64,000 nt of DNA, taken from Syntrophomonas zehnderi OL-4. GTDB lineage: Bacteria > Bacillota > Syntrophomonadia > Syntrophomonadales > Syntrophomonadaceae. The notes beneath the pieces were generated by a model. That model had not been told where the DNA came from. It did not search any database and saw only the letters and a program-made list of their open reading frames with translations. The position numbers were made by a program, and so were the translations under genes. The DNA lies in assembly GCF_000983115.1 (NCBI RefSeq), contig NZ_CGIH01000004.1, positions 1 through 64,000 of the forward strand, in the 5' to 3' direction. Within the stretch, counting starts at the first letter, position 1. Each line of letters opens with the position of its first letter. Shown here in pieces: positions 34,158-42,661 of this stretch.

Positions 34158-35198
34158 ATGAGGACTGAAAAGAGGCTGACTGAAATGGTGCGGGCGGCCG
34201 GCTGAGCTGCCAAGATAGGTCCGGGGACCTTGGAAGATATTTTACATGGATTGATTTTGCCGGAAGATCCGGCTTTGCTGGTGGGCATTCATACCCGCGA
34301 TGATGCCGGTATTTACATGCTGAGGGAAGATTTAGCCCTAATTCAGACCTTGGATTTTTTCACTCCGATGGTGGATGATCCCTATATATTCGGGCAAATA
34401 GCGGCGGCCAATGCCATTAATGACGTCTATGCCATGGGGGGGCAGCCGCTGACGGCCATGAACGTGGTGTGTTTTCCGCAGTGTGAAGATATGGGCGTAT
34501 TAAGGGACATACTGGCGGGAGGATTAAGTAAGATCAAGGAAGCCGGTGCTTTGCTGGTAGGCGGGCACACGGTGGACGATAACGAACCCAAATATGGTCT
34601 GGCCGTATCCGGACTGGTTCATCCGCAGAACATTATCAGCAATAGTCAGGCCCGACCCGGGGACAACATCTATCTTACCAAACCCATCGGCAATGGAGTA
34701 GTGGCTACGGCTGTTAAAGCCGAGATGGCTGTCCCGGAGCATCTGGATGAGGCGGTAAAATGGATGACTACCCTTAATAAGGCAGGAGCCGAGGTTATGC
34801 AATCATCAGGCATAAAATCAGCCACAGACGTAACCGGCTTTGGTTTATTGGGACATCTGTTTGAAATAGCCACTGCCAGTGACGTGCAGGTGGAGGTATA
34901 TGCGGAAAAAGTGCCACTTTTAGCCGGGGTCAGGGAATACGCTGGTTATGGATTGATTCCGGCAGGGGCGTACAGCAATCGTGAATACCTGCAGGACAAA
35001 GTTCGCTATGAACAGGAACTTGACGAAAATCTTCGCGATTTATTATTTTGCCCGGAAACGGCTGGGGGACTTCTGATAGCAGTCCCAGAAGACCAAGAGG
35101 AAGTTTTTCTAAAAAATATGGCCTTAAAAGGCTCTCCGGCTCATCAAATTGGCAAGGTTGTGGCGGAAAAATTCGCCCCCATGCGAATTATGCGCTAA
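34158..35198 (+). CDS. selD: Selenophosphate synthetase, itself a selenoprotein (UGA codon 16)
   Basis: SelD makes monoselenophosphate from selenide and ATP. Starting at ATG 34158 (GGGAGGTGAG seven bases upstream), codon 16 (34203-34205) is TGA within AAG-U-AAKIGPG, the place of the catalytic Cys/Sec of the family. The frame then runs on to 35198, giving 346 residues, the usual length. Later motifs include HTRDDAGIYML, AANAINDVYAMGG, VGGHTVDDNEPKYGLAVSG and ATDVTGFGLLGHL. Without the Sec reading, a gene caller would begin about 24 codons late and lose the active site. A hairpin CCAA-GATA-GGTC...GACC-TTGG just after the UGA (34210-34233) fits a bacterial SECIS. Confidence 0.97.
34203..34233 (+). 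promoter_or_regulatory. UGA(Sec) codon and probable bacterial SECIS hairpin in selD
   Basis: The UGA at 34203-34205 is followed 4 nt later by a stem formed by CCAA (34210-34213) with TTGG (34230-34233) and GGTC (34218-34221) with GACC (34226-34229), with a CGGG apical loop and an asymmetric bulge. Position and size fit a SelB-binding bSECIS. Confidence 0.75.
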
Positions 35199-35264
35199 GT
35201 ACGCATTTAATACCAGCAGTTTATTTTTGCCTAAAAAAGCGCTCGAGAAGTTAGGGGGAGTTGG

Positions 35265-35474
35265 ATGGAGAGAAAAGCATTTTACCTGGGTGATATAGTG
35301 CGTATGAAAAAGCAGCATCCCTGTGGCAGTTTCAACTGGGAAGTGATACGCATGGGTGCGGACATTAAGATAAAATGCCAAGGCTGTGGCCGGATGGTGA
35401 TGCTGCCCCGCAGCGAATTTGAAAAAAAGATGACCCGGGTCATCACCCCGGCCCCGGCTCCTCCGGAAGACTAA
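35265..35474 (+). CDS. DUF951 family protein (YyzM-like)
   Basis: A 69-residue protein. The sequence FYLGDIVRMKKQHPCGSFNWEVIRMGADIKIKCQGCGRMVMLPR is the DUF951 signature, with a Cys pair CxGC that may bind metal and a KCxGCGR stretch. In Bacillus the homologue (yyzM) lies near rpsF, matching the context here. The function is unknown, and nucleic-acid binding has been suggested only by analogy. Confidence 0.9.
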   Translation: MERKAFYLGDIVRMKKQHPCGSFNWEVIRMGADIKIKCQGCGRMVMLPRSEFEKKMTRVITPAPAPPED

Positions 35475-35557
35475 CCACCAAAAGCGCGTTCCCGTGCACA
35501 TACCGATGACCTTACACATATACTGTAATAGTATTAGTATGAGCAGGGGGCGATATC

Positions 35558-35770
35558 ATGACCTTGCAGCCCGTGGAAAAACAGTTCTCTACCGGTGATC
35601 TGGTAGTATTAAAGTCGTCCCGGAGGGACGAAAGATACTGCATTATTGGGTTTAAGCATAATCAGGAAAAACAGCAGGTAGCTATTTTAAAAGCGCTTTA
35701 TAATGAAACCTATATCATAGAAAAACCCGTCAGCGAACTAAACACCCTTTTAATCAAGGGAAAACTCTAA
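35558..35770 (+). CDS. Conserved-looking small protein, unknown
   Basis: A 70-residue protein starting at ATG with AGGGGGCGA upstream. It is basic and hydrophilic, with a beta-rich pattern FSTGDLVVLKSSRRDERYCIIGFKHN that looks like an SH3-like or KOW-like barrel (GDLVVLKS followed by IGF). I cannot assign a family. It lies between DUF951 and rpsF in the same direction. Confidence 0.6.
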   Translation: MTLQPVEKQFSTGDLVVLKSSRRDERYCIIGFKHNQEKQQVAILKALYNETYIIEKPVSELNTLLIKGKL

Positions 35771-35777
35771 AACGCAA

Positions 35778-35872
35778 CAAGGGATACAAGGACACAAGGG
35801 GACGGTTCGAGACCCGCTGAATGGACTTTTCCAGTGGTCTCGGACGGTTCTCCGGTGTCCTTGTGTCCCTTG
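35778..35872. repeat. Palindromic GGGACGGTTC element (REP/MITE-like)
   Basis: CAAGGGATACAAGGACAC (35778-35795) pairs with GTGTCCTTGTGTCCCTTG (35855-35872) with two mismatches. The interior has GGGGACGGTTCGAGACC and its near mirror GGTCTCGGACGGTTCTCC. The whole 95 bp would form one long hairpin. It shares the GGGACGGTTC core with the element at 27353-27600. It lies in a non-coding gap before rpsF and may act as a terminator for the upstream small gene. Confidence 0.7.
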
Positions 35873-35973
35873 GGGTGTGCTTGCATCTCGGCTTCAATAC
35901 TGGTATAATTCTATGGAAATCCCTGCCCCGGAGTATATTCGGGGCCGTTAGTCCAGAGGGAGGAGGTGTTTGA

Positions 35974-36267
35974 ATGCGTGATTATGAACTGATGTATATC
36001 ATCAAGCCTGACCTGGATGACGAAACTATAGCTGAAATCAAAGCCAGACTTTTAAAGATCATTGAAGATTTTGGCGGTGAATTCGTCAACGAAGTGCCGG
36101 GTTGGGGCAGAAAGCGCATGGCGTATAGGATAGAAGACTATGCTGAGGGTATCTATGTCTTGTGGAACTTCAAGGGAAAACCTGAAACAGTTGCAGAACT
36201 CGATCGGGTTATCAAGATATCTGACTATCTGTTACGCCATATCATTATTCGCAAAGATGAAAAATAG
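35974..36267 (+). CDS. rpsF: 30S ribosomal protein S6
   Basis: A 97-residue S6 protein with the canonical start MRDYELMYIIKPDLDDE and RIEDYAEGIYVLWNFKGKPE and end DYLLRHIIIRKD. It binds S18 and 16S rRNA in the platform of the small subunit. The start ATG has AGGGAGGAGG upstream. It begins the rpsF-ssb-rpsR cluster. Confidence 0.97.
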   Translation: MRDYELMYIIKPDLDDETIAEIKARLLKIIEDFGGEFVNEVPGWGRKRMAYRIEDYAEGIYVLWNFKGKPETVAELDRVIKISDYLLRHIIIRKDEK

Positions 36268-36291
36268 GTCTGATGGTTGGGGGGTCAAAAA

Positions 36292-36738
36292 ATGTATAAT
36301 CGGGTTATTATTATTGGGCGGCTGACACGCGACCCAGAACTAAGATATACACCCAACGGCACAGCAGTAGCTAGTTTCACTCTGGCGGTTAACCGCAAAT
36401 ACAACCGTGAAGAAACTGATTTTATAGATGTGGTAGCCTGGAGGCAATCGGCCGAATTCTGTGCCAACTACGGCAGTAAAGGTCGTTTGACCATGGTGGA
36501 AGGTCGCTTGCAGATACGCACCTATGAAACCCAGGAAGGGCAAAAACGCAAAGTGACCGAAGTGGTAGCTGACGAGCTTAAATTCCTGGACAAAGCCGGG
36601 ACAAGTTCTGGTAGCGGTGGTTCTAGTCAGGCGGCTGGCCGCAAAGAAAGTACCGAATGGGAAGATCTGGGCAGGGAAGTCCGTTTGGAAGACATTGATA
36701 TGATTGATAAACCCGAGGAAGACGAGATCCCCTTTTAA
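36292..36738 (+). CDS. ssb: Single-stranded DNA-binding protein
   Basis: A 148-residue SSB. The OB-fold is seen in MYNRVIIIGRLTRDPELRYTPNGTAVASFTLAVNR and DFIDVVAWRQSAEFCANYGSKG. A flexible Gly/Ser linker (about 105-120) leads to the acidic tip EEDEIPF that docks partner proteins. ATG 36292 preceded by GGGGGGTC is chosen over TTG 36277. It lies 25 bp after rpsF and 27 bp before rpsR. Confidence 0.97.
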   Translation: MYNRVIIIGRLTRDPELRYTPNGTAVASFTLAVNRKYNREETDFIDVVAWRQSAEFCANYGSKGRLTMVEGRLQIRTYETQEGQKRKVTEVVADELKFLDKAGTSSGSGGSSQAAGRKESTEWEDLGREVRLEDIDMIDKPEEDEIPF

Positions 36739-36765
36739 ATCTCTATAGTATAGGAGGTTTGAGGC

Positions 36766-36990
36766 TTGAAAAAGGATAAACGCAAAAAAAGACGTCAGTG
36801 TAATTTCTGTGCTGATAAAATAGAAACGATAGACTACAAAGATTTAGCTAAATTGCGCCGGTATGTTACAGAAAGAGGCAAAATCCTGCCCCGCAGAATT
36901 ACCGGGAATTGTGCCGTACATCAGCGCCAGTTGACGGTCGCCGTTAAAAGAGCCCGGATTATGGCATTGATGCCGTACACTCAAGAGTAG
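36766..36990 (+). CDS. rpsR: 30S ribosomal protein S18
   Basis: A 74-residue S18 with basic N-terminus [17 protein letters not shown], the [32 protein letters not shown] core and [12 protein letters not shown]. The Cys pair CNFC together with CAVH suggests the zinc-containing (C+) form. Start TTG with TAGGAGGTTTGAGGC upstream. It ends the cluster and is followed by a terminator. Confidence 0.96.
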   Translation: MKKDKRKKRRQCNFCADKIETIDYKDLAKLRRYVTERGKILPRRITGNCAVHQRQLTVAVKRARIMALMPYTQE

Positions 36991-36995
36991 TATTT

Positions 36996-37030
36996 AATAA
37001 GCCCTCTTAAGCCAGGAGGGCTTATTTTTA
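36996..37030 (+). terminator. Terminator after rpsR
   Basis: AATAAGCCCTC (36996-37006) pairs with GAGGGCTTATT (37016-37026), followed by T residues; it lies 6 bp after the rpsR stop. Confidence 0.9.
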
Positions 37031-37119
37031 TATTATGAGATCATGTATCACCGTTTTAATGCGTTCAAGCAGGACTTTTACTCCACGTGAAGAAAAAACA
37101 AATGTGGAGGTGTCAGGAT

Positions 37120-37452
37120 TTGAACATACGGAATAAAAATAAAGATTTAGATATTGCCACCAACCTCAAGGTGATAGAATGGCTTAAAGCTGAGTTGGTC
37201 GAATCAGTGGGGGCTTTATTAAAATCATTGTTGAAGGCTGGCAATGATGCCACCAGTGATGCACTGGCTACCATCATAATCGTTTGTTATATCCTGGGCA
37301 AAAGGGTCGGGATCAGCTTTCAGGCTATTGATATGCGGATTAGACATAAAATAAACACCAGCATCAATGATGCCCATGAAATAGAACAATGGTACGGGGA
37401 TCTTTCGGATTTGCAGAAATACCTGGATAAGAAAGACAACAAAAAGAGGTGA
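37120..37452 (+). CDS. MazG-like family protein
   Basis: A 110-residue helical protein with the MazG-like pattern LDIATNLKVIEWLKAELVESVGALLKSLLKAG and ALATIIIVCYILGKRVGISFQAIDMRIRHKI. The acidic metal-binding positions of true MazG pyrophosphatases are only partly visible, so activity is unclear. TTG 37120 follows GGAGGTG at proper spacing and fits the family length; the longer frame from 37087 has a poorer ribosome site. It lies 4 bp before the yybS-like gene. Confidence 0.78.
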   Translation: MNIRNKNKDLDIATNLKVIEWLKAELVESVGALLKSLLKAGNDATSDALATIIIVCYILGKRVGISFQAIDMRIRHKINTSINDAHEIEQWYGDLSDLQKYLDKKDNKKR

Positions 37453-37456
37453 TACA

Positions 37457-38419
37457 TTGCCGGCAGTCGTAAATATAGCTGTTTTGTCTTCGTTGGCCTG
37501 TCTGGCTATGGCTGGTTTGCCTGCCTTGGTTTTTATCGGGGGAATTTTCTGGGGAATCAGTCTGGTTTTGGGCGGTTATTACCTTAACCGGAATAAGTTG
37601 ATTTTGGTGTTTGCCCTAAACCTGGTTCTTATCTATATGCTCTCTGGAGCTGCCAATCTGCTTTACGCCCTGGTGTTTTACGGCATACCCTCTCTCCTGA
37701 TGGCGATATTGTTATCCATGCGAAAATCATATTATGAAATACTTGGTAAAGGCATGCTGGTAATGATTTTAAGCGTCGGCCTTTTTTTAGGAGTGACTTA
37801 CCTGCAGCTGGGAGAAGGGGGTTTTGACGAATTACAAGCTAGAATCAAAAGCGGTATGCAGGAAAGTATAGATATGTCGGAAAAATCAGGGATATTTGAG
37901 TTTTACGAGAACCGGGGAATCAGCCGGGATGAAATTGAGACTGCGTTTGCAAATCTGGCCGAGACACTGCTTAATTATCTGCCGGCCTTTTTCTATCTGC
38001 AGGCTATCTTGGGTGTTTACTTAATCATCTTATTAAGTTCATTACTGGCCCGCAGAAGAAAGCTACAGGTTCTTGACAAACATCCTTTCAGCGAGGAGAT
38101 TATGCCCTGGCAATTGGCCTGGGTGGTCATTGCCGGTTTGGCATGCTGGCTTTTAGGGCGGGAACAAATGCAGTTATTGTATTATATCGGGGCTAATATA
38201 TTAGTTATTGTTGTACCGGTCACAGTCTACTATGGCTTGTCATATCTAGTTTACCAACTGCAGCATATGCGGCCCCAATATCGGGGCTGGCTGCTAGCTT
38301 TGCTGATTATAGTCTGTCTTTTCTTTTCCGTATCAGCCATTATTTTCATTGGTCTTATGGGGCTGTTTGATTCATTATTAGACTATAGAAAGCTACGTCA
38401 AAAGAAGGAGGGGACATAG
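37457..38419 (+). CDS. DUF2232 (YybS-like) membrane protein
   Basis: A 320-residue protein with about eight hydrophobic segments and a long soluble loop around residues 115-165 (GGFDELQARIKSGMQESIDMSEKSG...). The Bacillus homologue yybS lies upstream of gdpP-rplI; here gdpP is absent and rplI follows directly. The function is unknown. Start TTG with AAGAGGTGA upstream, tightly coupled to the MazG-like gene before and rplI after. Confidence 0.82.
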   Translation: MPAVVNIAVLSSLACLAMAGLPALVFIGGIFWGISLVLGGYYLNRNKLILVFALNLVLIYMLSGAANLLYALVFYGIPSLLMAILLSMRKSYYEILGKGMLVMILSVGLFLGVTYLQLGEGGFDELQARIKSGMQESIDMSEKSGIFEFYENRGISRDEIETAFANLAETLLNYLPAFFYLQAILGVYLIILLSSLLARRRKLQVLDKHPFSEEIMPWQLAWVVIAGLACWLLGREQMQLLYYIGANILVIVVPVTVYYGLSYLVYQLQHMRPQYRGWLLALLIIVCLFFSVSAIIFIGLMGLFDSLLDYRKLRQKKEGT

Positions 38420-38866
38420 ATGAAAATTATTCTCACCCAGGATGTTAAAAAACTAGGCACACGCGGGCAGATTTTGGAGGTCTCGGATGGCTACGCCCGC
38501 AACTATTTATTGCCGAAGGGTTTGGCTGAGGAAGCTAATAAAACTCGCTTAAAAGAAATCCAGGAGCAAAACCTGCGGCAAGAAAAGAAAAAAAACCAAG
38601 AAAAAGAAAGTGCCGAGGAATTAAAACAAAAGCTCGATGGACAGTCTTTGGAGATAAAGGTAAAAACCGGCGGCAAAGACAAACTTTTTGGTGCCGTAAC
38701 GGCCAAAGAGATCGCCGATGGGCTGCATGAAAAATTCGGCGTAGAAGTAGATAAAAAAAAGATAGAGGTAGGGGAAGCGATTAAGCATCTGGGGGAATTT
38801 AAGATCAAGATAAAGATTTATCCCTCGGTGCAAGCGGAATTAAACTTGATTGTAAGCAGCGAGTGA
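38420..38866 (+). CDS. rplI: 50S ribosomal protein L9
   Basis: A 148-residue L9 with the classic N-domain MKIILTQDVKKLGTRGQILEVSDGYARNYLLPKGLAEEA, a charged connecting helix, and the C-domain KLFGAVTAKEIADGL and HLGEFKIKIKIY. It binds 23S rRNA. AAGGAGGGGAC precedes the start. It is directly after the yybS-like gene. Confidence 0.97.
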   Translation: MKIILTQDVKKLGTRGQILEVSDGYARNYLLPKGLAEEANKTRLKEIQEQNLRQEKKKNQEKESAEELKQKLDGQSLEIKVKTGGKDKLFGAVTAKEIADGLHEKFGVEVDKKKIEVGEAIKHLGEFKIKIKIYPSVQAELNLIVSSE

Positions 38867-38941
38867 TTCCGATCATCGAGGCCTAAAAAAGGTATACTAT
38901 TTGATTGCAAGCAACAAGTAAAAATCCGGGAGGATTATATA

Positions 38942-40861
38942 GTGAAGCAGCTTAGGTTGAAAACGGATATGAGACAAAGAAATCAGCCCCAGCCTTTGGA
39001 CTTGAAAATACGCGTAGATATATTAAAAAAGCAAACCCAACGATTATTTGGAACCCAGGAATTTATCATTCGGGCCAGCAAACTTGACGCAGTAGATATT
39101 TTAAACTCTCCCCGTCTAAAAGATCAGTTGCTGGCTTTACATAAAATATTGTCCGAGACGCCCACCATAAACGAGTTGCCTGGCAATCGGAGTCTGGAGG
39201 AAATAACAACCGAACTGGAAAACTTAGTGGCTGAGCAATACGCCCGGCAGGCCGTTGAAAAAAAGATGGAAGCGCGGGTACAGGAAAAGATGGAACAGGA
39301 TTATAATCAATATGTCCAGGAGATCAGCCGCAAGGTAATAAAAGAGCAGACTAAAAGCTGTGAAAATGCCCAAACCTTAAAAAAACTGGGGCTTTTAGAG
39401 AAAATGGAATTTAACGGTCTGAACAGATCAGCATTTAATTTGCTAAGACCTGCTTGCCTGGAGGAACTGATCGGTCAGGAACAGGCGGTCAAGGCACTCC
39501 TGGCCAAACTTAACACACCTTATCCGCAGCATATTCTGTTGTATGGGCCTCCGGGAGTAGGCAAGACTACATGTGCACGGCTGGCCATGGATATGGTCAG
39601 AGGCAGCCAATACAGCGTTTTCAAGGAAAACGCCCCCTTTATTGAAGTCGATGGCACTACGCTGCGCTGGGATCCGCGGGAATCTACCAATCCGCTCTTA
39701 GGGTCGGTTCATGACCCTATTTATCAGGGAGCCCGGCGGGAATTGGCCGAAGAAGGTATACCTGAACCGAAACTGGGTCTGGTATCCGATGCCCACGGCG
39801 GTATATTATTTATTGATGAGATTGGGGAAATGGATCCGTATCTGCAAAACAAATTACTAAAAGTGATGGAAGATAAACGGGTATTTTTTGAATCGTCTTA
39901 TTATGACCCACACGATGAAAGCATTCCCCAGTACATAAAAAAGATTTTCAATGAAGGGGTGCCGGCAGATTTTATTTTGATAGGCGCAACGACCCGTCCC
40001 CGGGAAGAAATAACCCCCGCTTTCAGATCACGCTGTATGGAGATATTTTTTGAACCGCTTAACCCGCAGCATATTAAACAGATAGTGGCCAACTCAGCCC
40101 GCAAACTGGGGGTTAAGATAGCCGATGATCTGCAGGATATTATCTGTAACTACAGCAATGATGGCAGAACCGCCAACATGATTTTAACCGATGCTTTTGG
40201 CATGGCCTTTAATGAAAATTCAGCTCAAGACGGTACAATCGTTTTGCAAAAAGAGCATATCCACGGTGCTATTCAAAACAGCCGTCTGACACCCCAGATG
40301 ATCTGCCGAGTCTCCCGCCAGGCAGAAACCGGCAAGATATACGGTCTGGGTGTTAACGGTTATCAAGGATCGTTAATCGAGTTGGAGGCGATTGCTTTTC
40401 CTGCCGAGGGGCAACAGGGAAGCATCCAGTTTAATAATACCGCCGGTACCATGACGAAAGATTCGGTAGCCAATGCCGCTTCAGTATTTCGGAAACTGCA
40501 TGGGTATAAGCTTAATAATTATGATGTACATATAAATGTCATCGGCGGAGGGCAGGTAGATGGCCCTTCTGCCGGGGCTGCCATATATTTGGCGATAAGC
40601 AGCGCCGTACAAGAAAAACCCGTTCGTCAGGATGTGGCGGTCAGCGGAGAGATTTCGATTCAAGGCCGGGTAAAACCTGTAGGCGGGATATACCAAAAAA
40701 TAATCGGAGCACGGCAGGCCGGTATCAGCAAGGTATTAATACCACGCGATAATATTGCCGATATACCTACCGGCATTAAAGGCATTGAGGTTGTTCCGAT
40801 CGGTGATATAAGCGAAGCCTATGAGCATATATTTGATTTGGCTAAAGAGAAGGCCAATTAG
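38942..40861 (+). CDS. lonC: Spore-lineage Lon-type ATP-dependent protease (LonC)
   Basis: A 639-residue protease. It lacks the LON N-terminal domain and starts with a helical region (1-170, with a coiled-coil stretch near 85-130). An AAA+ module follows with Walker A LLYGPPGVGKTTC (about 200-212) and Walker B ILFIDEIGEMD. The C-terminal Lon-type Ser-Lys protease carries GQVDGPSAGAA (Ser543) and GRVKPVGGIYQK (Lys586). This is the layout of the Lon-family protease found mainly in endospore formers. Start GTG with GGGAGG upstream. It occupies the slot between rplI and purA where Bacillus has dnaC (replicative helicase). Confidence 0.93.
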   Translation: MKQLRLKTDMRQRNQPQPLDLKIRVDILKKQTQRLFGTQEFIIRASKLDAVDILNSPRLKDQLLALHKILSETPTINELPGNRSLEEITTELENLVAEQYARQAVEKKMEARVQEKMEQDYNQYVQEISRKVIKEQTKSCENAQTLKKLGLLEKMEFNGLNRSAFNLLRPACLEELIGQEQAVKALLAKLNTPYPQHILLYGPPGVGKTTCARLAMDMVRGSQYSVFKENAPFIEVDGTTLRWDPRESTNPLLGSVHDPIYQGARRELAEEGIPEPKLGLVSDAHGGILFIDEIGEMDPYLQNKLLKVMEDKRVFFESSYYDPHDESIPQYIKKIFNEGVPADFILIGATTRPREEITPAFRSRCMEIFFEPLNPQHIKQIVANSARKLGVKIADDLQDIICNYSNDGRTANMILTDAFGMAFNENSAQDGTIVLQKEHIHGAIQNSRLTPQMICRVSRQAETGKIYGLGVNGYQGSLIELEAIAFPAEGQQGSIQFNNTAGTMTKDSVANAASVFRKLHGYKLNNYDVHINVIGGGQVDGPSAGAAIYLAISSAVQEKPVRQDVAVSGEISIQGRVKPVGGIYQKIIGARQAGISKVLIPRDNIADIPTGIKGIEVVPIGDISEAYEHIFDLAKEKAN

Positions 40862-41015
40862 GTAAAATAATAGTTAAATAGCCTGCTAACAAAGGGGGTT
40901 AGTTGACACACTAAGCCCCTTTTGCTACTATTAGTTCGTTGGTGAGGTTTAAAAACCAGCCAACATTTCCTTGTATGGGAATATATCTAAACGAAATAAA
41001 CCAGGGGGTGGGCCT

Positions 41016-42290
41016 ATGTCAGCAGTAGTATTAGTAGGGTCCCAGTGGGGCGACGAAGGGAAAGGGAAAATCACTGATTTCCTGGCTGAAAAGGCTGACT
41101 GTGTAGTCAGGTATCAGGGAGGAAGCAATGCGGGACATACGGTCGAGGTGGCGCAGGAAAAATTCATGCTGCACCTAATTCCGTCTGGAATATTATATCC
41201 AAAAACAACTTGTGTAATCGGCAATGGGGTAGCTGTCGACATGGAAAAGGTCATTTCGGAGCTTAAAGGCCTGCAAGGACGCGGCATTGATACCAGCAAT
41301 TTAAAAATCAGCAGCCGGGCCCCGTTAGTTTTGCCCTATCATAAAAAGATTGACGCGATAGAGGATCAATATAAAAAAATCGGGACTACCCAGCGGGGAA
41401 TCGGACCAGCCTATACCGACAAAATAAGCCGGGTGGGTTTTCGTCTCTGCGACATATTATATGATTCGACCTTCCCGGCTCGCTTTAAAGCGGAGGTAGA
41501 ACATAAGAATCAGATCTTGGAGAAGGTCTACGGCGAACCCGGTTTTAACGCGGAAGAAATCATCACCCAGGTAATGGAGCAGGCTTACAGCCTGGAAAAA
41601 TACGTGACCGACACCTCCAAACTCGTCAACGATACGATCAAAGCAGGTCAAAAGGTACTGTTTGAGGGCGCGCAGGGGACTTTGCTGGATATAGATCACG
41701 GTACTTATCCGTATGTTACCTCTTCCAATCCTACCGCCGGTGGTGCCTGCCTGGGAGCCGGTGTAGGGCCAACCAGCATCAGTCGGGTATTAGGGGTAGT
41801 TAAGGCCTATACGACCAGGGTAGGAGAAGGTCCCTTCCCCACTGAGCTGCTGGATACGGACGGCGAACAACTGCGGCAAAAAGGTGCGGAATTCGGAACT
41901 ACCACCGGGAGAGCCAGAAGGTGCGGCTGGTTGGATGCTGTCATTCTTCGTTACGCAGTGCGGGTTAACGGCCTGACCGACCTGGCTATCACCAAGCTGG
42001 ATGTATTGGACAGTTTTGACCGGGTGAAAATATGCGTGGCCTATCGCTACAAAGGAAAACTGCTCCAGGAATTCCCAGACAATCTGGCCATATTAAATGA
42101 TTGTGTCCCCGAGTATATAGAAATGGCCGGCTGGCAGCAAGACATCAGCAACATAGAAAACTATCAAGATCTGCCGCCCCAAGCCCAGGACTATATCGCC
42201 AAGATTGAAGAACTCACCGGCGTTAAACAAGCCCTGCTGGCCGTCGGCCCCAAAAGAAGCCAAACCATCGTAACCGACCATCTTTTTTAG
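41016..42290 (+). CDS. purA: Adenylosuccinate synthetase
   Basis: A 424-residue enzyme that converts IMP, aspartate and GTP to adenylosuccinate. Motifs are VLVGSQWGDEGKGKITDFL at the N-terminus with catalytic Asp, GNGVAVDMEKV, GPAYTDKISR, GAQGTLLDIDHGTYPYVTSS, TTTGRARRCGWLD. ATG 41016 with GGGGGTGG upstream gives the family length; the frame is open further upstream (40971) without family similarity. A terminator follows. Confidence 0.97.
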   Translation: MSAVVLVGSQWGDEGKGKITDFLAEKADCVVRYQGGSNAGHTVEVAQEKFMLHLIPSGILYPKTTCVIGNGVAVDMEKVISELKGLQGRGIDTSNLKISSRAPLVLPYHKKIDAIEDQYKKIGTTQRGIGPAYTDKISRVGFRLCDILYDSTFPARFKAEVEHKNQILEKVYGEPGFNAEEIITQVMEQAYSLEKYVTDTSKLVNDTIKAGQKVLFEGAQGTLLDIDHGTYPYVTSSNPTAGGACLGAGVGPTSISRVLGVVKAYTTRVGEGPFPTELLDTDGEQLRQKGAEFGTTTGRARRCGWLDAVILRYAVRVNGLTDLAITKLDVLDSFDRVKICVAYRYKGKLLQEFPDNLAILNDCVPEYIEMAGWQQDISNIENYQDLPPQAQDYIAKIEELTGVKQALLAVGPKRSQTIVTDHLF

Positions 42291-42404
42291 ACGCCCGGGG
42301 TTAAGAAGGCTGAAAAAATAAGATTTGTCATGCGAAAAGTTACAAACAAAGAAGCTTTTTTCAAAATGGATATTAGCAAAATTTTACTCACTCCCAAGGA
42401 TTTT

Positions 42405-42440
42405 AGGCCAACAAAAAGACGTTTTTGGTTGGCCTTTTAT
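42405..42440 (+). terminator. Terminator downstream of purA
   Basis: AGGCCAAC-AAAAA (42405-42417) pairs with TTTTT-G-GTTGGCCT (42422-42435), followed by T-rich sequence. Stem of about 13 bp with one bulge. Confidence 0.8.
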
Positions 42441-42471
42441 ATTTTAACAGATGCTTGCTCCCTTTAAATAT

Positions 42472-42500
42472 TTGAATAATATTTAAACGGGTGCTAAAAT
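42472..42500 (+). promoter_or_regulatory. Promoter of tRNA-Val
   Basis: TTGAAT (42472-42477) and TAAAAT (42495-42500) are 17 nt apart, with a TGC extension before the -10 box. The expected start lies about 12 nt before the tRNA. Confidence 0.6.
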
Positions 42501-42519
42501 AAAATCAATCCATTCAAAG

Positions 42520-42594
42520 GGGCGCGTAACTCAGCGGGAGAGTGCTACCTTCACACGGTAGAAGTCGTGGGTTCGAAACCCTCCGCGCCCACCA
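42520..42594 (+). tRNA. tRNA-Val (anticodon CAC)
   Basis: A 75-nt tRNA with acceptor GGGCGCG/CGCGCCC, anticodon stem CTACC/GGTAG around TTCACAC (anticodon CAC, reading GUG), T arm GTGGG-TTCGAAA-CCCTC and an encoded CCA. It has its own promoter and terminator. Confidence 0.96.
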
Positions 42595-42616
42595 TAAATG
42601 ATTGAAATGATTGCAT

Positions 42617-42650
42617 AAAAAAAGTTGGGTGTAACGCACCCAACTTTTTT
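42617..42650 (+). terminator. Terminator after tRNA-Val
   Basis: AAAAAAGTTGGGTG pairs with CACCCAACTTTTTT around TAACG. It lies 23 nt after the tRNA and just beyond the 3' end of the convergent reductase-like gene, so it can serve both. Confidence 0.9.
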
Positions 42651-42661
42651 ATCGTTAACGG

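Noticed and set aside
34230-35198. selD starting downstream of the UGA
   Set aside because: That start has no ribosome site and removes the catalytic Sec and glycine-rich N-terminus; ATG 34158 with UGA read as Sec fits the family fully.
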